A stretch of 64,000 nucleotides of DNA from Pseudomonas sp. efr-133-TYG-5 (GCF_030209175.1 NZ_JARVSM010000001.1:1426001-1490000), one strand, 5' to 3'. Positions 53,093 to 62,436 are shown, numbered from the stretch's first letter. Notes: a model not told the origin generated them from the sequence alone. Translations and numbers: made by a program.

Positions 53093-53623
53093 TCAGACGT
53101 GAACGGCGACCTTCAGCGCTTCCAGCGACGGCGCCGCAGCAATGCCGACTTCGGCGCACAGGTCCAGCACCCGTGCCATGTCGTTGCCGTAGACCAGCAC
53201 CACCTGCAGCTCGTCGTCGAGCAACTGGCTGAAGTTCATCAACGTGTAACCGCCGTTTTCCTTGTTCAGGCTGCTCATCTGCACTTGGATGCGATTGAGC
53301 GCGGTCAGGGCCTCGGTTTTCGCCAATTGCTTGGGCTTGAGGTTGAATTCGACGCCCGGGCCGAACGAGGCGACGATCTGCGCGAACAGATCCACGTAGG
53401 TGTCCGCCTGAAACAGCACGGTTTCCGGCAGGCTGCCGACCACCACCCATTCGCCCAGCGGAATCGGGAAGGTCTCGTCGTAGTTGACGTCCGGGTTGGC
53501 CGCCAGGAAGGCGTCAGCATCGGCGTAAGCCTGCGCCGCTTCGTCGGCGACTTTCAGGATTTCGTCTTCGCCCATGCAGCCGGAGCTGATTTTGCTGATG
53601 AGTTCGGCGAGAGCGGCTTTCAT
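53093..53623 (-). CDS. Conserved cytoplasmic protein of unknown function
   Basis: 176 residues from ATG 53623 (MKAALAELISKISSGCMGED). Mixed alpha/beta and acidic, without a signal or membrane helix. Family-like blocks visible are FPIPLGEWVVVGSLPETVLFQ, VEFNLKPKQLAKTEAL and GYTLMNFSQLLDDELQVVLVYGNDMARVLDLC. I do not recognise the family with certainty. The upstream in-frame extension is rejected for lack of a ribosome-binding site. The gene lies downstream of a large perfect hairpin (53681-53751) that separates it from the ankyrin gene. Confidence 0.72.
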   Translation of the reverse strand: MKAALAELISKISSGCMGEDEILKVADEAAQAYADADAFLAANPDVNYDETFPIPLGEWVVVGSLPETVLFQADTYVDLFAQIVASFGPGVEFNLKPKQLAKTEALTALNRIQVQMSSLNKENGGYTLMNFSQLLDDELQVVLVYGNDMARVLDLCAEVGIAAAPSLEALKVAVHV

Positions 53624-53680
53624 GAGGGCGAATCCTGTAGCGAAGGGGAATTTGGAGGGCGCGAAGAATAGCGCACAAAG

Positions 53681-53751
53681 CAAAAGCTCGCAGCCTGGCG
53701 CCGCACCTGCAGGGAATCCGTGCAGGTGCGGCGCCAGGCTGCGAGCTTTTG
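53681..53751. repeat. Perfect 31-base inverted repeat
   Basis: CAAAAGCTCGCAGCCTGGCG... from 53681 pairs without mismatch with 53721-53751 across a 9-base loop. It lies between the ankyrin stop and the next gene's start and shares its outer arm style with 50563-50629. It would form a very stable RNA hairpin. Confidence 0.9.
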
Positions 53752-53757
53752 ACCGTG

Positions 53758-54276
53758 TCAGGCCAGCAGTTTTTCCAGCTGCGCCGTGGTATCGACCGCA
53801 CCCATGGTGCGCGCGGCGTCCAGTGCGGTCACGCCGTTGGCATCCTTGGCTTGCGGGTTGGCGCCTTTGCCGATCAGGTAGTCGACGATTTCAACGCGGT
53901 TGAACATCGCCGCCATCATCAGCGCGGTGCGACCGTCGAACGACGAGCCTTCGATTTCCGCGCCCGCCTCCACCAGGGCCTTGACCACTGCCAGGTCACC
54001 CTTGAACGCCGCACCGGCGATTGGGCTCTGGCCGTTGCCGTTGCGCAACTCGGGATCGGCCTTGTGCTTGAGCAGCACCTGCACCGCGTCGACGTGGCCG
54101 TAGTAGCTGGCGAGCATCAGCAGAGTATCGCCTTTGCTGTTCTTCAGGTTCACCGGCAGGCCGGCGCTGATCAGTCGATCGAGCATCACTGCATCACCTT
54201 CGCGCGCCTTGTTGAATACCTGCTCGGTGAATTCGGCAGCTTCTTCGGGGGTCATCTGGCGGCTTTGGTCGGACAT
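53758..54276 (-). CDS. Ankyrin-repeat protein
   Basis: 172 residues with about four ankyrin repeats: DTLLMLASYYGHVDAVQVLL, SPIAGAAFKGDLAVVKALV, TALMMAAMFNRVEIVDYLI and TALDAARTMGAV, after a helical N-terminus (MTPEEAAEFTEQVFNKAREGD). Cytoplasmic, with no signal peptide. Similar pseudomonad proteins lie next to catalase or stress genes, but no such neighbour is present. It probably binds a protein partner. ATG 54276 follows GGAG at 6 bases. Starts 96 bases after the acyl-CoA synthetase stop on the same strand. Confidence 0.9.
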   Translation of the reverse strand: MSDQSRQMTPEEAAEFTEQVFNKAREGDAVMLDRLISAGLPVNLKNSKGDTLLMLASYYGHVDAVQVLLKHKADPELRNGNGQSPIAGAAFKGDLAVVKALVEAGAEIEGSSFDGRTALMMAAMFNRVEIVDYLIGKGANPQAKDANGVTALDAARTMGAVDTTAQLEKLLA

Positions 54277-54372
54277 GGGCAACTCCACTTTCGGTCAATC
54301 GGAAAGCCGACAGTTTCCCGAGCGCGGCGAGCGCTGTCACCCCCTTTTTCTCACGAGCACTGATAGCCAGAA

Positions 54373-56211
54373 TCAATAACGGTGTTTGCCCTGATGAATC
54401 TCGGCCAGGATCTCGGCGCTGACCTGCACGTAGGTCTGGCTGCCGGGCAACCAGGCATAGATCGGGTCGGCGCCGGTCTGCGCGGGGTCGAAACCCTGGT
54501 TTTTCAGGCGGGTTTTCTGGTACTTGAAGGTGCCGGTGGTTTCCATCTTGACCTTCACCCGCAGGAACAGCGGCACCGCATAGGCCGGCATGCGCTGGCG
54601 GGCAAAGGCCAGCAGTTCGGCAAAATCCAGGGTCGCCAGGGATTCGGCCGGGGTAATCGCCGCCATGCCGGCACGGCCGTTGGTATTGGGGACTTCCACG
54701 CCATAGGCCACCGCTTCGCAAATCTGCGGATGCTGCAGCAGCAGGTTTTCAACTTCGGTGGTCGAGACGTTCTCGCCCTTCCAGCGGTAGGTATCACCGA
54801 GCCGATCGACAAACTGCGCATGGCCGAAACCGATGTTGCGCAGCAGGTCACCGGTATTGAAGTAGCGGTCGCCGCTGGCGAACACGTCCTGCAACACCAC
54901 CTTGGCGGTCTTCTGCGGATCGGTGTAACCGTCGAGCGGCGCCTTGTCATCGATGCGCGCCAGCAGCAGGCCCTGCTCGCCCTTGCCGACCTTGCGCATG
55001 AAGCCGTCGGCACCGCGAAGCGGCTCACCGCTGTCGTGATCGTAGGCCACCAGTTCCCAGGCCATCAGGGAAAAACCGATGGTGTTGTCGAAATTGAGGA
55101 TGTTGGTGAAGCCGATATTGCCGTCGCTGGCGGCGTACAGCTCACAGATGTGCTCGACACCGAAACGCGTCTTGAATTCGGCCCAGGCACCGGGGCGCAG
55201 GCCGTTGCCGATCATTTTGCGCACGTCGTGGCGACTGTCCTCGGCGCTGGCCGGCTGATCCACCAGATAGCGGCACAACTCGCCGACGTAGCCCAGGGTG
55301 GTCGCGCGATAGCGGCGCACGTCGCTCCAGAACTGGCTGGCGCTGAACTTGCGGCGGATGGCGAAACCGGAGGCACCGTTGATCGCCGAGCCCCAGCACA
55401 CGCACAGGCCCGTGGCGTGATACAGCGGCAGGGTGCAATAGACGACATCGTCCGGGCGCATATCCAGGGCAATCATGCCGAAGCTCGCCGAACTGCGCAT
55501 CCAGCGCCCGTGCTTGAACACCCCGGCCTTGGGCAGGCCGGTGGTGCCGGAGGTGTAGATGTAGAAACACGGATCGTCGAAGAACACTTGCCGGCTGCTG
55601 GCCGGGTTGTCGGCCGCCGCATCGGCGCTGGCGCTGATCAGGTTGACGTAGCCCTCAGGGGCGATACCGGGATCGCTGAAGGTGTCCTGGTCGGCGACGA
55701 ACCAGCTGCGTGCGGCGTCAATCGATACCTGCTCGCGCACGCCAGCGAAGGCCGGCAGCAATTCTTCGCCGACCACGATCGCCACCGGGGCCACCAGGTT
55801 GATGCTGTGGATCAGTGTGTCACGGGTCTGCGAGGTATTGAGCAGCGCACTGACGGCGCCGACCTTGGCCAGGGCGAGGATGGTCACCAGCAATTCCGGG
55901 CGGTTCTCGATGAACACCGCCACCACATCGCCCTTGCCGACGCCCTGCCCGAGCAGATAGTGCGCGATGCGGTTGGCCCACTGGTTGACCTGTGTGTAAC
56001 TGAGTACCACGTCACCGTACAACAGCGCCGGGCCGTGGGGATTGCGCAGGGTTGCCTGCTCGAACGTCCAGCCCAGGCCGCAGGTTTGCGTCGGATCCGT
56101 GACATTGGCGACTTTCATGCCCTTCACCACCCGCGGGATGGCCCTGGCGATGGTCGGCAACTTGCGGAGCATCATGCCCCAGGTAATCGTGTCGCTTGGC
56201 GCGTGCCTCAT
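54373..56211 (-). CDS. Long-chain-acyl-CoA synthetase (FATP type)
   Basis: 612-residue AMP-forming acyl-CoA synthetase. The ATP-binding motif is YTSGTTGLPK (219-228), a second block is LYAASDGNIGFTNI, and GDRYFNTGDLLR with the catalytic-domain hinge DRLGDTYRWKGENVSTTEVE follow. RLKNQGFDP lies near the C-terminus. The pattern matches the fatty-acid-transport-protein/very-long-chain branch rather than FadD. The reaction is activation of a fatty acid or similar acid to its CoA thioester. ATG 56211 with GGGAG at 5 bases. Ankyrin gene downstream; upstream is a 390-base region with the divergent DUF3509 gene. Confidence 0.9.
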   Translation of the reverse strand: MRHAPSDTITWGMMLRKLPTIARAIPRVVKGMKVANVTDPTQTCGLGWTFEQATLRNPHGPALLYGDVVLSYTQVNQWANRIAHYLLGQGVGKGDVVAVFIENRPELLVTILALAKVGAVSALLNTSQTRDTLIHSINLVAPVAIVVGEELLPAFAGVREQVSIDAARSWFVADQDTFSDPGIAPEGYVNLISASADAAADNPASSRQVFFDDPCFYIYTSGTTGLPKAGVFKHGRWMRSSASFGMIALDMRPDDVVYCTLPLYHATGLCVCWGSAINGASGFAIRRKFSASQFWSDVRRYRATTLGYVGELCRYLVDQPASAEDSRHDVRKMIGNGLRPGAWAEFKTRFGVEHICELYAASDGNIGFTNILNFDNTIGFSLMAWELVAYDHDSGEPLRGADGFMRKVGKGEQGLLLARIDDKAPLDGYTDPQKTAKVVLQDVFASGDRYFNTGDLLRNIGFGHAQFVDRLGDTYRWKGENVSTTEVENLLLQHPQICEAVAYGVEVPNTNGRAGMAAITPAESLATLDFAELLAFARQRMPAYAVPLFLRVKVKMETTGTFKYQKTRLKNQGFDPAQTGADPIYAWLPGSQTYVQVSAEILAEIHQGKHRY

Positions 56212-56538
56212 GGCGGCTCCCGTTCGACCTTGGCGTGCAGGCCGGTGATTTTTATTGTCGGGCAATCAGGTGCGGCAACCGGCGCGTTGGCGGCGAAGGT
56301 CTGAGCCGAAAATACGTCAGCGCTTTCGCCGCTGTACACGCGGTTTTTGCAATGTTTTGTATCCGCAGGGGGAATGCGGCAAAGCGCGATCATGCGCTTG
56401 GGGATTGGTTCAACCGGATCGGCGCTGATCCCGCAAAATGCAGGATGCACGATGGCCATTCATGCAGATTGCACGACCACTTCAAAATGAAAATTTTTTA
56501 ACTTATTGATTTATAAGCGTTTTTTTAAATTTCACTGC
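56212..56538. other. Divergent intergenic region
   Basis: About 330 bases between the divergent acyl-CoA synthetase and DUF3509 genes. It becomes AT-rich towards 56490-56530 (AAAATTTTTTAACTTATTG), as expected for an upstream activation or bending region before the sigma-54 promoter at 56539. No gene, RNA or terminator was seen. Confidence 0.5.
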
Positions 56539-56554
56539 TGGCACAATCACTGCA
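56539..56554 (+). promoter_or_regulatory. Predicted sigma-54 promoter (-24/-12) of the DUF3509 gene
   Basis: TGGCACAATCACTGCA fits TGGCAYRNNNNTTGCW with one mismatch, and GG/GC spacing is exact. The start site would be near 56565, giving a 37-base leader that includes the GGAG site before ATG 56602. Confidence 0.65.
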
Positions 56555-56601
56555 ACTCTCTGTACATGCTTGCCATTCAAGTGCATACGGAGCTGATAGA
56601 C

Positions 56602-56880
56602 ATGAACCTGATCCAAGAAAAATTTACCTCCCTGTTCTCCAACTTCGAAGTCACCACCGCGCCGCGTCCTGATGGCGGGATTCTGCTGACCCTGCGCAGC
56701 AGCGACGGCAAGGTGTTCAAGCGCGCACTGTCCTATCAGCAGCTGCATGCCGCTGACCAACTGTCGTGGGCGATCAGCGCGATTCGCCGCGACCTGGCCG
56801 AACAGGCCAGCGAGCTGCCGCAGATTGCCATGCTGCAGAGCCAGCAGCGTTTCGCTCTGCCGACGTATCACTCGCTGTAA
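56602..56880 (+). CDS. DUF3509 family small protein
   Basis: 92 residues from ATG 56602 (MNLIQEKFTSLFSNFEVTTA), a family found almost only in pseudomonads. The middle reads PRPDGGILLTLRSSDGKVFKRALSYQQL and the end is helical (LSWAISAIRRDLAEQA). Cytoplasmic, function unknown. GGAG is 9 bases before the ATG; the longer in-frame start would read through the promoter. A close match to a sigma-54 promoter and a strong terminator (56904) make it a stand-alone, regulated transcript. Confidence 0.85.
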   Translation: MNLIQEKFTSLFSNFEVTTAPRPDGGILLTLRSSDGKVFKRALSYQQLHAADQLSWAISAIRRDLAEQASELPQIAMLQSQQRFALPTYHSL

Positions 56881-56903
56881 TCGTTCCACCGAGTTAAACA
56901 ACA

Positions 56904-56942
56904 CAGGCCGCGCAGCTTTCGCTGGGCGGCCTGTTTGTTTTT
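56904..56942 (+). terminator. Terminator after the DUF3509 gene
   Basis: AGGCCGC (56905-56911) pairs with GCGGCCT (56926-56932), followed by GTTTGTTTTT. 24 bases beyond the stop. Confidence 0.85.
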
Positions 56943-57059
56943 GCGCGGTGCTCTTTGCAGCGGCTGCGGCACGTTGCGGGCTGTTTACTGGATCGAGCCT
57001 CGCAGCCTGGTTTTACTCGGCAGTTCCTGCAGAGTTTTGTCGACTTCTTCAGGGCGAAG

Positions 57060-57743
57060 TCAGAACGCTTCCGGTTCGATGGCAATGAAGCTGTCGACCG
57101 TCACATGCCCTTCCAGCTCGCCACCATCACGGGCCAGGCCACAGGTTCGCAGACCCGCCGCCTGCGCGGCGTCAAGTTCCTCGACGATGTCGGAAAGGAA
57201 CAGGATCTGCTCTGCCTCGACGCCAATGGCCTGTTGAATGTTGCTATACGACTGCACCTCGCGCTTGGGCCCCGACGTCGTATCGAAGTAACCGCTGAAC
57301 AGCGGCGTCAGATCACCCGCCTCGGAGCAGCCGAAGATCAGCTTCTGCGCCTGAATCGACCCCGACGAATACACGAACAGGCGATAACCGGCCTGATGCC
57401 AGCGCTTGAGTGCGTCAACGGCGTCCGGGTACACATGCCCCTGCAACTGCCCGGCCTGGTAACCCTGCTCCCAGACCATGCCCTGCAATGCCTTGAGCGG
57501 CGTGGCCTTGCGGTCTTGCGCGAGCCAGCCGAGAAGAATCTCCACGACCCGCTCGACGTCGGCCTGTGGCTCATTGCTGTCGCGGCGCACCGCCTGCAGT
57601 TGTTCGGCGACATCCGCGCGCGTGGCGTTCTGGCGAACGAAGTCCGGCAGGTGCTTGGCCGCATACGGGAACAGCACGTCGAACACGAAGCTCACCGCGC
57701 TGGTGGTGCCTTCGATGTCGGTGAGAATGACCTTGATCGACAT
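57060..57743 (-). CDS. mtnC: Acireductone synthase MtnC (enolase-phosphatase E1)
   Basis: Methionine-salvage enzyme that enolises and dephosphorylates 2,3-diketo-5-methylthiopentyl-1-phosphate to acireductone. 227 residues of the HAD superfamily with the family-specific start [23 protein letters not shown] (Asp9, Glu11), [16 protein letters not shown] for motif II, and [18 protein letters not shown] for the last motif. ATG 57743; the mtnD stop is 4 bases upstream, so the two are co-translated. Last gene of the mtn operon. Confidence 0.96.
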   Translation of the reverse strand: MSIKVILTDIEGTTSAVSFVFDVLFPYAAKHLPDFVRQNATRADVAEQLQAVRRDSNEPQADVERVVEILLGWLAQDRKATPLKALQGMVWEQGYQAGQLQGHVYPDAVDALKRWHQAGYRLFVYSSGSIQAQKLIFGCSEAGDLTPLFSGYFDTTSGPKREVQSYSNIQQAIGVEAEQILFLSDIVEELDAAQAAGLRTCGLARDGGELEGHVTVDSFIAIEPEAF

Positions 57744-57747
57744 CGGC

Positions 57748-58293
57748 TCAGTCCTCCAGGCGCGGGAAGCGGCCGGCGATGTCCTCGCCGGTGAAGTTGG
57801 CCACCCAGCCTTCCGGGTTGTTGAACAGACGAATCGCCACGAAGTGCGGGTTCTCGCCCATGTCGAACCAGTGTTTGGTGCCGGCCGGCACCGAGATCAG
57901 GTCGTTCTTCTCGCACAGCACGGCGTAGACGTAATCGTCGATGTGCAGGGTGAACAGGCCACGGCCGGCAACGAAAAAGCGTACTTCGTCCTCGCCATGA
58001 CGATGCTCTTCGAGGAACTTGGCGCGCAGTTCAGCCTTTTGCGGGTGATCGCTGTTGAGGCTGATCACATCGACGGTGATGTAACCGCGTTCGGTCATCA
58101 GTTGGTCGATCTGCTCCCGGTAGGCGCCGATCACTTCTTCCTGGCTGGCACCGGGCTGGATTTTCGCGGCGGCTTGCCAGCGGTCGAAGCGCACGCCCTG
58201 CTCGGCCAGCGTCGAAGCGATATCTTCGAAATGGGTCAGCACCTTGTTCGGGATGTCAGGGCTGGAAACGTGATAGACGGACAGGCTGCTCAT
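57748..58293 (-). CDS. mtnD: Acireductone dioxygenase MtnD
   Basis: Oxidises acireductone to the 2-keto acid precursor of methionine (Fe form) or to an off-pathway product (Ni form). 181-residue cupin with ligands His97, His99 and Glu103 in [14 protein letters not shown] and His141 in GTKHWFD. The N-terminal part contains [22 protein letters not shown] 58293 after GAGGAA; the longer in-frame extension overlaps mtnB and is rejected. It lies 92 bases behind mtnB. Confidence 0.96.
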   Translation of the reverse strand: MSSLSVYHVSSPDIPNKVLTHFEDIASTLAEQGVRFDRWQAAAKIQPGASQEEVIGAYREQIDQLMTERGYITVDVISLNSDHPQKAELRAKFLEEHRHGEDEVRFFVAGRGLFTLHIDDYVYAVLCEKNDLISVPAGTKHWFDMGENPHFVAIRLFNNPEGWVANFTGEDIAGRFPRLED

Positions 58294-58385
58294 GGGAAAT
58301 TCCTCGGTATCGGCCTTGCCGTCCGGTTCTTGCAGACCGGTCGGGCAGTGCATTTCATCAGGCGAATGGGCGGCTTCTGGTGAAG

Positions 58386-59012
58386 TCAGCCTTGGCGGTT
58401 CATGACGCTGCGGGTTTTCAACTCGCATTCAAACAGGAATTCGAAGGCCTCGATCTGCCGCAGGGCATCGCTCATCTGCGCGCCCCAGGTATACAGACCG
58501 TGGCCGCGAATCAGATAACCGACGCAATCGGGATGGGCGTCGAGCCAAGGCTGCACCTTGGCGGCGAGGCGCGCAATGTCCTGATCGTTGTCGAAAATCG
58601 GCACACGCACCCGCGATTCGTGGGTCGAGATGCCACTGAAGGCCTTTTGCAGTTCGTAGTCTTCGAACTCGATGAAGTCATCCGGCGTCAGGCGCGACAG
58701 CACCGTGGCGTTCACCGAATGGGTATGCAGCACGGCGCCGATTTCCGCGCGCCAGCTATACAACTGGGTGTGCAGCAGGGTTTCGGCGGACGGCTTTTTG
58801 CCCGGTTCCAGACTGTTGCCGCGCAGGTCTGTGGCGAGCACGTCATCCACACCCAACTGGCCCTTGTGCTTGCCGGACACCGTCAGCAGCGCTTCGCTCG
58901 GCGACAGCCGCGTCGAATAATTGCTGCTGGTGGCCGGCGACCAGCCGCGGCCATAAAGAAAACGCCCGGCGTCGACGATTTGCTGGGCGAGTTGTTCACG
59001 CGTAAGGCTCAT
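58386..59012 (-). CDS. mtnB: Methylthioribulose-1-phosphate dehydratase MtnB
   Basis: 208-residue class II aldolase-fold dehydratase acting on 5-methylthioribulose-1-phosphate. Zinc ligands are His96 and His98 (AVLHTHSVNAT) and His171 (IRGHGLYTWG). The acid residue lies in KKPSAETLLHTQLY, and the N-terminal substrate segment is GWSPATSSNYSTRL. The start overlaps the stop of the MFS gene by 4 bases, so transport and salvage genes are translationally coupled. mtnA is not in the window. Confidence 0.96.
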   Translation of the reverse strand: MSLTREQLAQQIVDAGRFLYGRGWSPATSSNYSTRLSPSEALLTVSGKHKGQLGVDDVLATDLRGNSLEPGKKPSAETLLHTQLYSWRAEIGAVLHTHSVNATVLSRLTPDDFIEFEDYELQKAFSGISTHESRVRVPIFDNDQDIARLAAKVQPWLDAHPDCVGYLIRGHGLYTWGAQMSDALRQIEAFEFLFECELKTRSVMNRQG

Positions 59013-60154
59013 GGCCTGTCCTCTTGCATACGTGTGGCAATGATAACGGCAGCGGCGAGTGCCGCGAGACTGGCAATACTAAAGGTCAATGTTGCGCCGA
59101 GGGCATTCCAGCTGTAACCGGAATACAACGCGCCGAGCGCGCCACCGGTGCCAGCCAGCGCCGCATACAGCGCCTGGCCCTGGCCTTGCTGACGCGCGCC
59201 GAAGCTACGTTGCACGAACGCAATGGCAGCCGCATGAAAGCTGCCGAAGGTTGCGGCGTGCAACACCTGCGCGAACAACAGCACCCAGAGGAATTCGGCG
59301 AACGAACCTAGCAGCAACCAGCGCAGCGCCGCCAGCAGAAAACTCGCCAGCAGCACGCGGCGCAACGAGAAGCGCGCGAGAATCCTGCTCATGGCCATGA
59401 ACATCAGCACTTCCGCGACCACACCGACCGCCCAGAGCATGCCGATCACGCCACGGCTGTAACCCAGTTGTTCAAGATGCAGGGTCAGAAACGTGTAATA
59501 CGGCCCGTGACTCATCTGCATCAGCGCCACGCAGCCATAGAACGCCAGCACCCCGGGGTTGCGCAACTGCCTGAGAAAGCCCTCGCCGGCCACCCGGCTG
59601 CCTGGCGTCGGTTGCGCATTCGGCACCCACAGGCTGCTGAGGACAATACCGGCCATGATCAGCACCAGCGCCGCCGGGTAGATGTCCAGGCTCAGCCATT
59701 CGAACAGACGCCCCAGCGCGACCACGGTGATGATGAAACCGATCGAGCCCCACAGGCGAATCTGACTGTAGCGCGAGGTCTGCCCCTGCAAGTGCGCGAG
59801 GGTAATGACCTCGAACTGCGGCAACACGGCATGCCAGAAGAATGCATGCAACGCCATGACCATCGCCAGCCAGGCGTAGCTCTGGCTGACGAAAATCAGC
59901 GAGAACGTCAGCAGCGTGCACACCGCGCCGAAGCGCACGATGGCCAGGCGTCTGCCGGTGTAGTCGCCGAGCCAGCCCCAGATGTTCGGGGCCACGCAGC
60001 GCATCAGCATCGGGATCGCCACCAGCTCGCCGATGCGCGCGGCGCTGAAACCGAGGTGATGGAAGTACAGCGCCAGAAACGGCGCTGTCGAACCGAGCAA
60101 GGCGAAATAGAACAGATAGAAGCTGGACAGCCGCCAGTACGGGAGCGCCGCCAC
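59009..60154 (-). CDS. MFS transporter of the methionine-salvage operon
   Basis: 381 residues with 11-12 hydrophobic helices of the MFS_1-like (HcaT/PPP-type) family, starting YWRLSSFYLFYFALLGSTAPFLALYFHHLGFS. The GD-rich loop is WGWLGDYTGRRLAIVR. The start GTG 60154 has only a weak ribosome-binding site. It is joined by a 4-base overlap to mtnB and lies 34 bases behind aroC. Context suggests import or export of a methylthio compound or of a related nucleoside. Substrate assignment is inference. Confidence 0.85.
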   Translation of the reverse strand: MAALPYWRLSSFYLFYFALLGSTAPFLALYFHHLGFSAARIGELVAIPMLMRCVAPNIWGWLGDYTGRRLAIVRFGAVCTLLTFSLIFVSQSYAWLAMVMALHAFFWHAVLPQFEVITLAHLQGQTSRYSQIRLWGSIGFIITVVALGRLFEWLSLDIYPAALVLIMAGIVLSSLWVPNAQPTPGSRVAGEGFLRQLRNPGVLAFYGCVALMQMSHGPYYTFLTLHLEQLGYSRGVIGMLWAVGVVAEVLMFMAMSRILARFSLRRVLLASFLLAALRWLLLGSFAEFLWVLLFAQVLHAATFGSFHAAAIAFVQRSFGARQQGQGQALYAALAGTGGALGALYSGYSWNALGATLTFSIASLAALAAAVIIATRMQEDRP

Positions 60155-60188
60155 GCCCGTCAGACCGCAGCGGCTTGCAGGTCAGCCA

Positions 60189-61280
60189 TTAAAGCTGCCC
60201 CAGCACCGGAGTGCTGACGCGCACATCGGCGTTCTGCCCACGGTGACGCAGCAGATGATCCATCAGCACGATGGCCATCATCGCCTCGGCAATCGGCGTG
60301 GCGCGGATGCCGACGCAAGGGTCATGACGGCCCTTGGTGATCACCTCGACCGGGTTGCCGTGGATGTCGATGGAACGGCCCGGGGTGGTGATGCTCGAGG
60401 TCGGCTTCAACGCCAGGTGAGCGACGATCGGCTGGCCGGAGGAAATGCCGCCGAGGATGCCGCCGGCGTTGTTGCTGAGGAAACCTTGCGGGGTCAGTTC
60501 ATCGCGGTGTTCGGTGCCGCGCTGGGCCACCGAGGCGAAACCGGCACCGATTTCCACGCCTTTGACGGCGTTGATGCTCATCAGCGCATGGGCCAGTTCG
60601 GCATCGAGGCGATCGAAGATCGGCTCGCCCAGGCCGGGCATCACGCCCTCGGCGACCACGGTGATCTTCGCCCCGACCGAGTCCTGGTCGCGGCGCAGCT
60701 GGTCCATGTAGGCTTCCAGCTCCGGCACCTTGTCCGGATCCGGGCTGAAGAAGGCGTTTTCTTCCACCGAATCCCAGGTCTTGAAGGGGATTTCAATCGG
60801 CCCGAGCTGGCTCATGTAGCCGCGGATGACGATGCCCTGGCTGGCCAGGTATTTCTTCGCGATTGCGCCGGCCGCCACACGCATGGCGGTTTCCCGCGCC
60901 GAGCTGCGGCCGCCACCGCGATAATCGCGCTCGCCGTATTTGTGGTGGTAGGTGTAGTCGGCGTGCGCCGGGCGGAACAGATCCTTGATCGCCGAGTAGT
61001 CCTTGGACTTCTGGTCGGTGTTGCGGATCAGCAGGCCGATGGCGCAACCGGTGGTACGCCCCTCGAACACGCCGGAAAGGATTTCGACTTCGTCGGCTTC
61101 CTGGCGCTGGGTGGTGTGGCGGCTGGTGCCCGGCTTGCGGCGATCGAGGTCGCGCTGCAGGTCTTCGAGGGAAATCTCCAGGCCCGGCGGGCAGCCGTCG
61201 ACAATGGCGACCAACGCCGGACCATGGCTCTCGCCCGCGGTGGTGACAGTGAACAGCTTGCCGTAGGTATTGCCGGACAT
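60189..61280 (-). CDS. aroC: Chorismate synthase AroC
   Basis: Last step of the shikimate pathway, EPSP to chorismate with reduced FMN. 363 residues with family signatures [45 protein letters not shown], and the C-terminal [17 protein letters not shown]. Start ATG 61280 ([16 protein letters not shown]). It is first in the run aroC-MFS-mtnB-mtnD-mtnC, with only 34 bases to the transporter. Its product is the substrate of PabB, encoded at 20537. Confidence 0.97.
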   Translation of the reverse strand: MSGNTYGKLFTVTTAGESHGPALVAIVDGCPPGLEISLEDLQRDLDRRKPGTSRHTTQRQEADEVEILSGVFEGRTTGCAIGLLIRNTDQKSKDYSAIKDLFRPAHADYTYHHKYGERDYRGGGRSSARETAMRVAAGAIAKKYLASQGIVIRGYMSQLGPIEIPFKTWDSVEENAFFSPDPDKVPELEAYMDQLRRDQDSVGAKITVVAEGVMPGLGEPIFDRLDAELAHALMSINAVKGVEIGAGFASVAQRGTEHRDELTPQGFLSNNAGGILGGISSGQPIVAHLALKPTSSITTPGRSIDIHGNPVEVITKGRHDPCVGIRATPIAEAMMAIVLMDHLLRHRGQNADVRVSTPVLGQL

Positions 61281-61410
61281 GCAGGACGCTCCGTGAAATC
61301 GAACCCAAATTCGTGATGCGCGCCAGTATACGCAGGCTAACCGACTAGTTCATCCTCGAACCTTAGCGGTGTTGCCGAGTCCAACCGGCACCCTGACCAA
61401 TGATGGCGTG

Positions 61411-62364
61411 ATGATGCTGCGAGTTTTGATCTTGAGCCTTACCCTGTTTACCGGCTTCGCCCAAGCGACTGTCCTGCAACGTCCGGTCACTCTGGACACC
61501 GGCAGCGGAGAACTTTTCGGCTCGCTGTTGCTGCCGAAGTCCGACAGCCCGGTGCCGGTTGTCCTGATTATCTCCGGCTCGGGTCCTACCGATCGTGACG
61601 GCAACAACCCCGACGGCGGGCGCAATGACAGCCTCAAACGGCTGGCCTGGGTGCTGGCCAAACACAATGTCGCCAGCGTGCGCTTCGACAAGCGCGGCGT
61701 GGCCGCGAGCCTGGCGGCCACGCCGGACGAGCGTAATCTGAGCGTCGATGCCTATGTCGCGGACGCCGTGGCCTGGAGCCGCCAGCTCAAGGCTGATCCG
61801 CGCTTCGGCCCGCTGATTCTGCTCGGCCACAGCGAAGGCGCACTGATCGCCGCCCTCGCCGCGCCGCAGGCCGGGGCCGCCGCGGTGATCTCCCTGTCCG
61901 GCAGTGCCCGGCCGATCGACCAGGTCCTGCGCCAGCAACTGGCCCGGCAGTTGCCGCCGGCGTTGATGCAGCGCAGCAACGAACTGCTCGACAGCCTCAA
62001 GGCCGGACACCCGGACGACAATGTGCCCGCGCCGTTGCAGGTGATTTTCCGGCCGAGCGTGCAGCCGTACCTGATTTCGCTGTTCCGCGAAGATCCGGCA
62101 GCGGCCTTCGCCCGCCTGAAAATGCCGGCGCTGATCGTGCAGGGCAGCAATGACATGCAGGTGCAGGTCGATGACGCGCGGCGGCTCAACCTGGCAAAAC
62201 CGGACGCCAGCCTGGCACTGATCGACGGCATGAATCATGTGCTGCGCATCGTTCCCAACGATGTCAAACGCCAACTGGCGTCCTACAAGGACCCGAATTT
62301 GCCGCTGGCAGCGGAACTGGGCACGCGTATCCTCGAATTTATCGACGGACTTCGCCCCCGTTAA
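61411..62364 (+). CDS. Secreted alpha/beta hydrolase
   Basis: 317 residues starting with a signal peptide (MMLRVLILSLTLFTGFAQA), so it is periplasmic or exported. The hydrolase fold has VVLIISGSGPTDRDGNNP, a dienelactone-hydrolase-like loop, the nucleophile Ser141 in LLGHSEGALIAAL, an Asp candidate in VQGSNDMQV, and His in IDGMNHVLR. The substrate may be a peptide or ester. ATG 61411 or the adjacent ATG 61414 gives the signal peptide; an earlier in-frame TTG is unlikely. Divergent from aroC; followed after 99 bases by the coiled-coil protein gene. Confidence 0.86.
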   Translation: MMLRVLILSLTLFTGFAQATVLQRPVTLDTGSGELFGSLLLPKSDSPVPVVLIISGSGPTDRDGNNPDGGRNDSLKRLAWVLAKHNVASVRFDKRGVAASLAATPDERNLSVDAYVADAVAWSRQLKADPRFGPLILLGHSEGALIAALAAPQAGAAAVISLSGSARPIDQVLRQQLARQLPPALMQRSNELLDSLKAGHPDDNVPAPLQVIFRPSVQPYLISLFREDPAAAFARLKMPALIVQGSNDMQVQVDDARRLNLAKPDASLALIDGMNHVLRIVPNDVKRQLASYKDPNLPLAAELGTRILEFIDGLRPR

Positions 62365-62408
62365 GCACTCTTTACCCTCCAGTCCTGCAAAAAACGGCCG
62401 ATAAGCCT

Positions 62409-62436
62409 TTGTCGCCAGCGTACCGGCTGGCGACAA
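62409..62436 (+). promoter_or_regulatory. TTGTCGCCAG inverted repeat before 62464
   Basis: TTGTCGCCAG (62409-62418) and CTGGCGACAA (62427-62436) form a 10-base stem with an 8-base loop, 28 bases before ATG 62464. There is no T-run, so it is more likely an operator or leader hairpin than a terminator. Confidence 0.45.
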
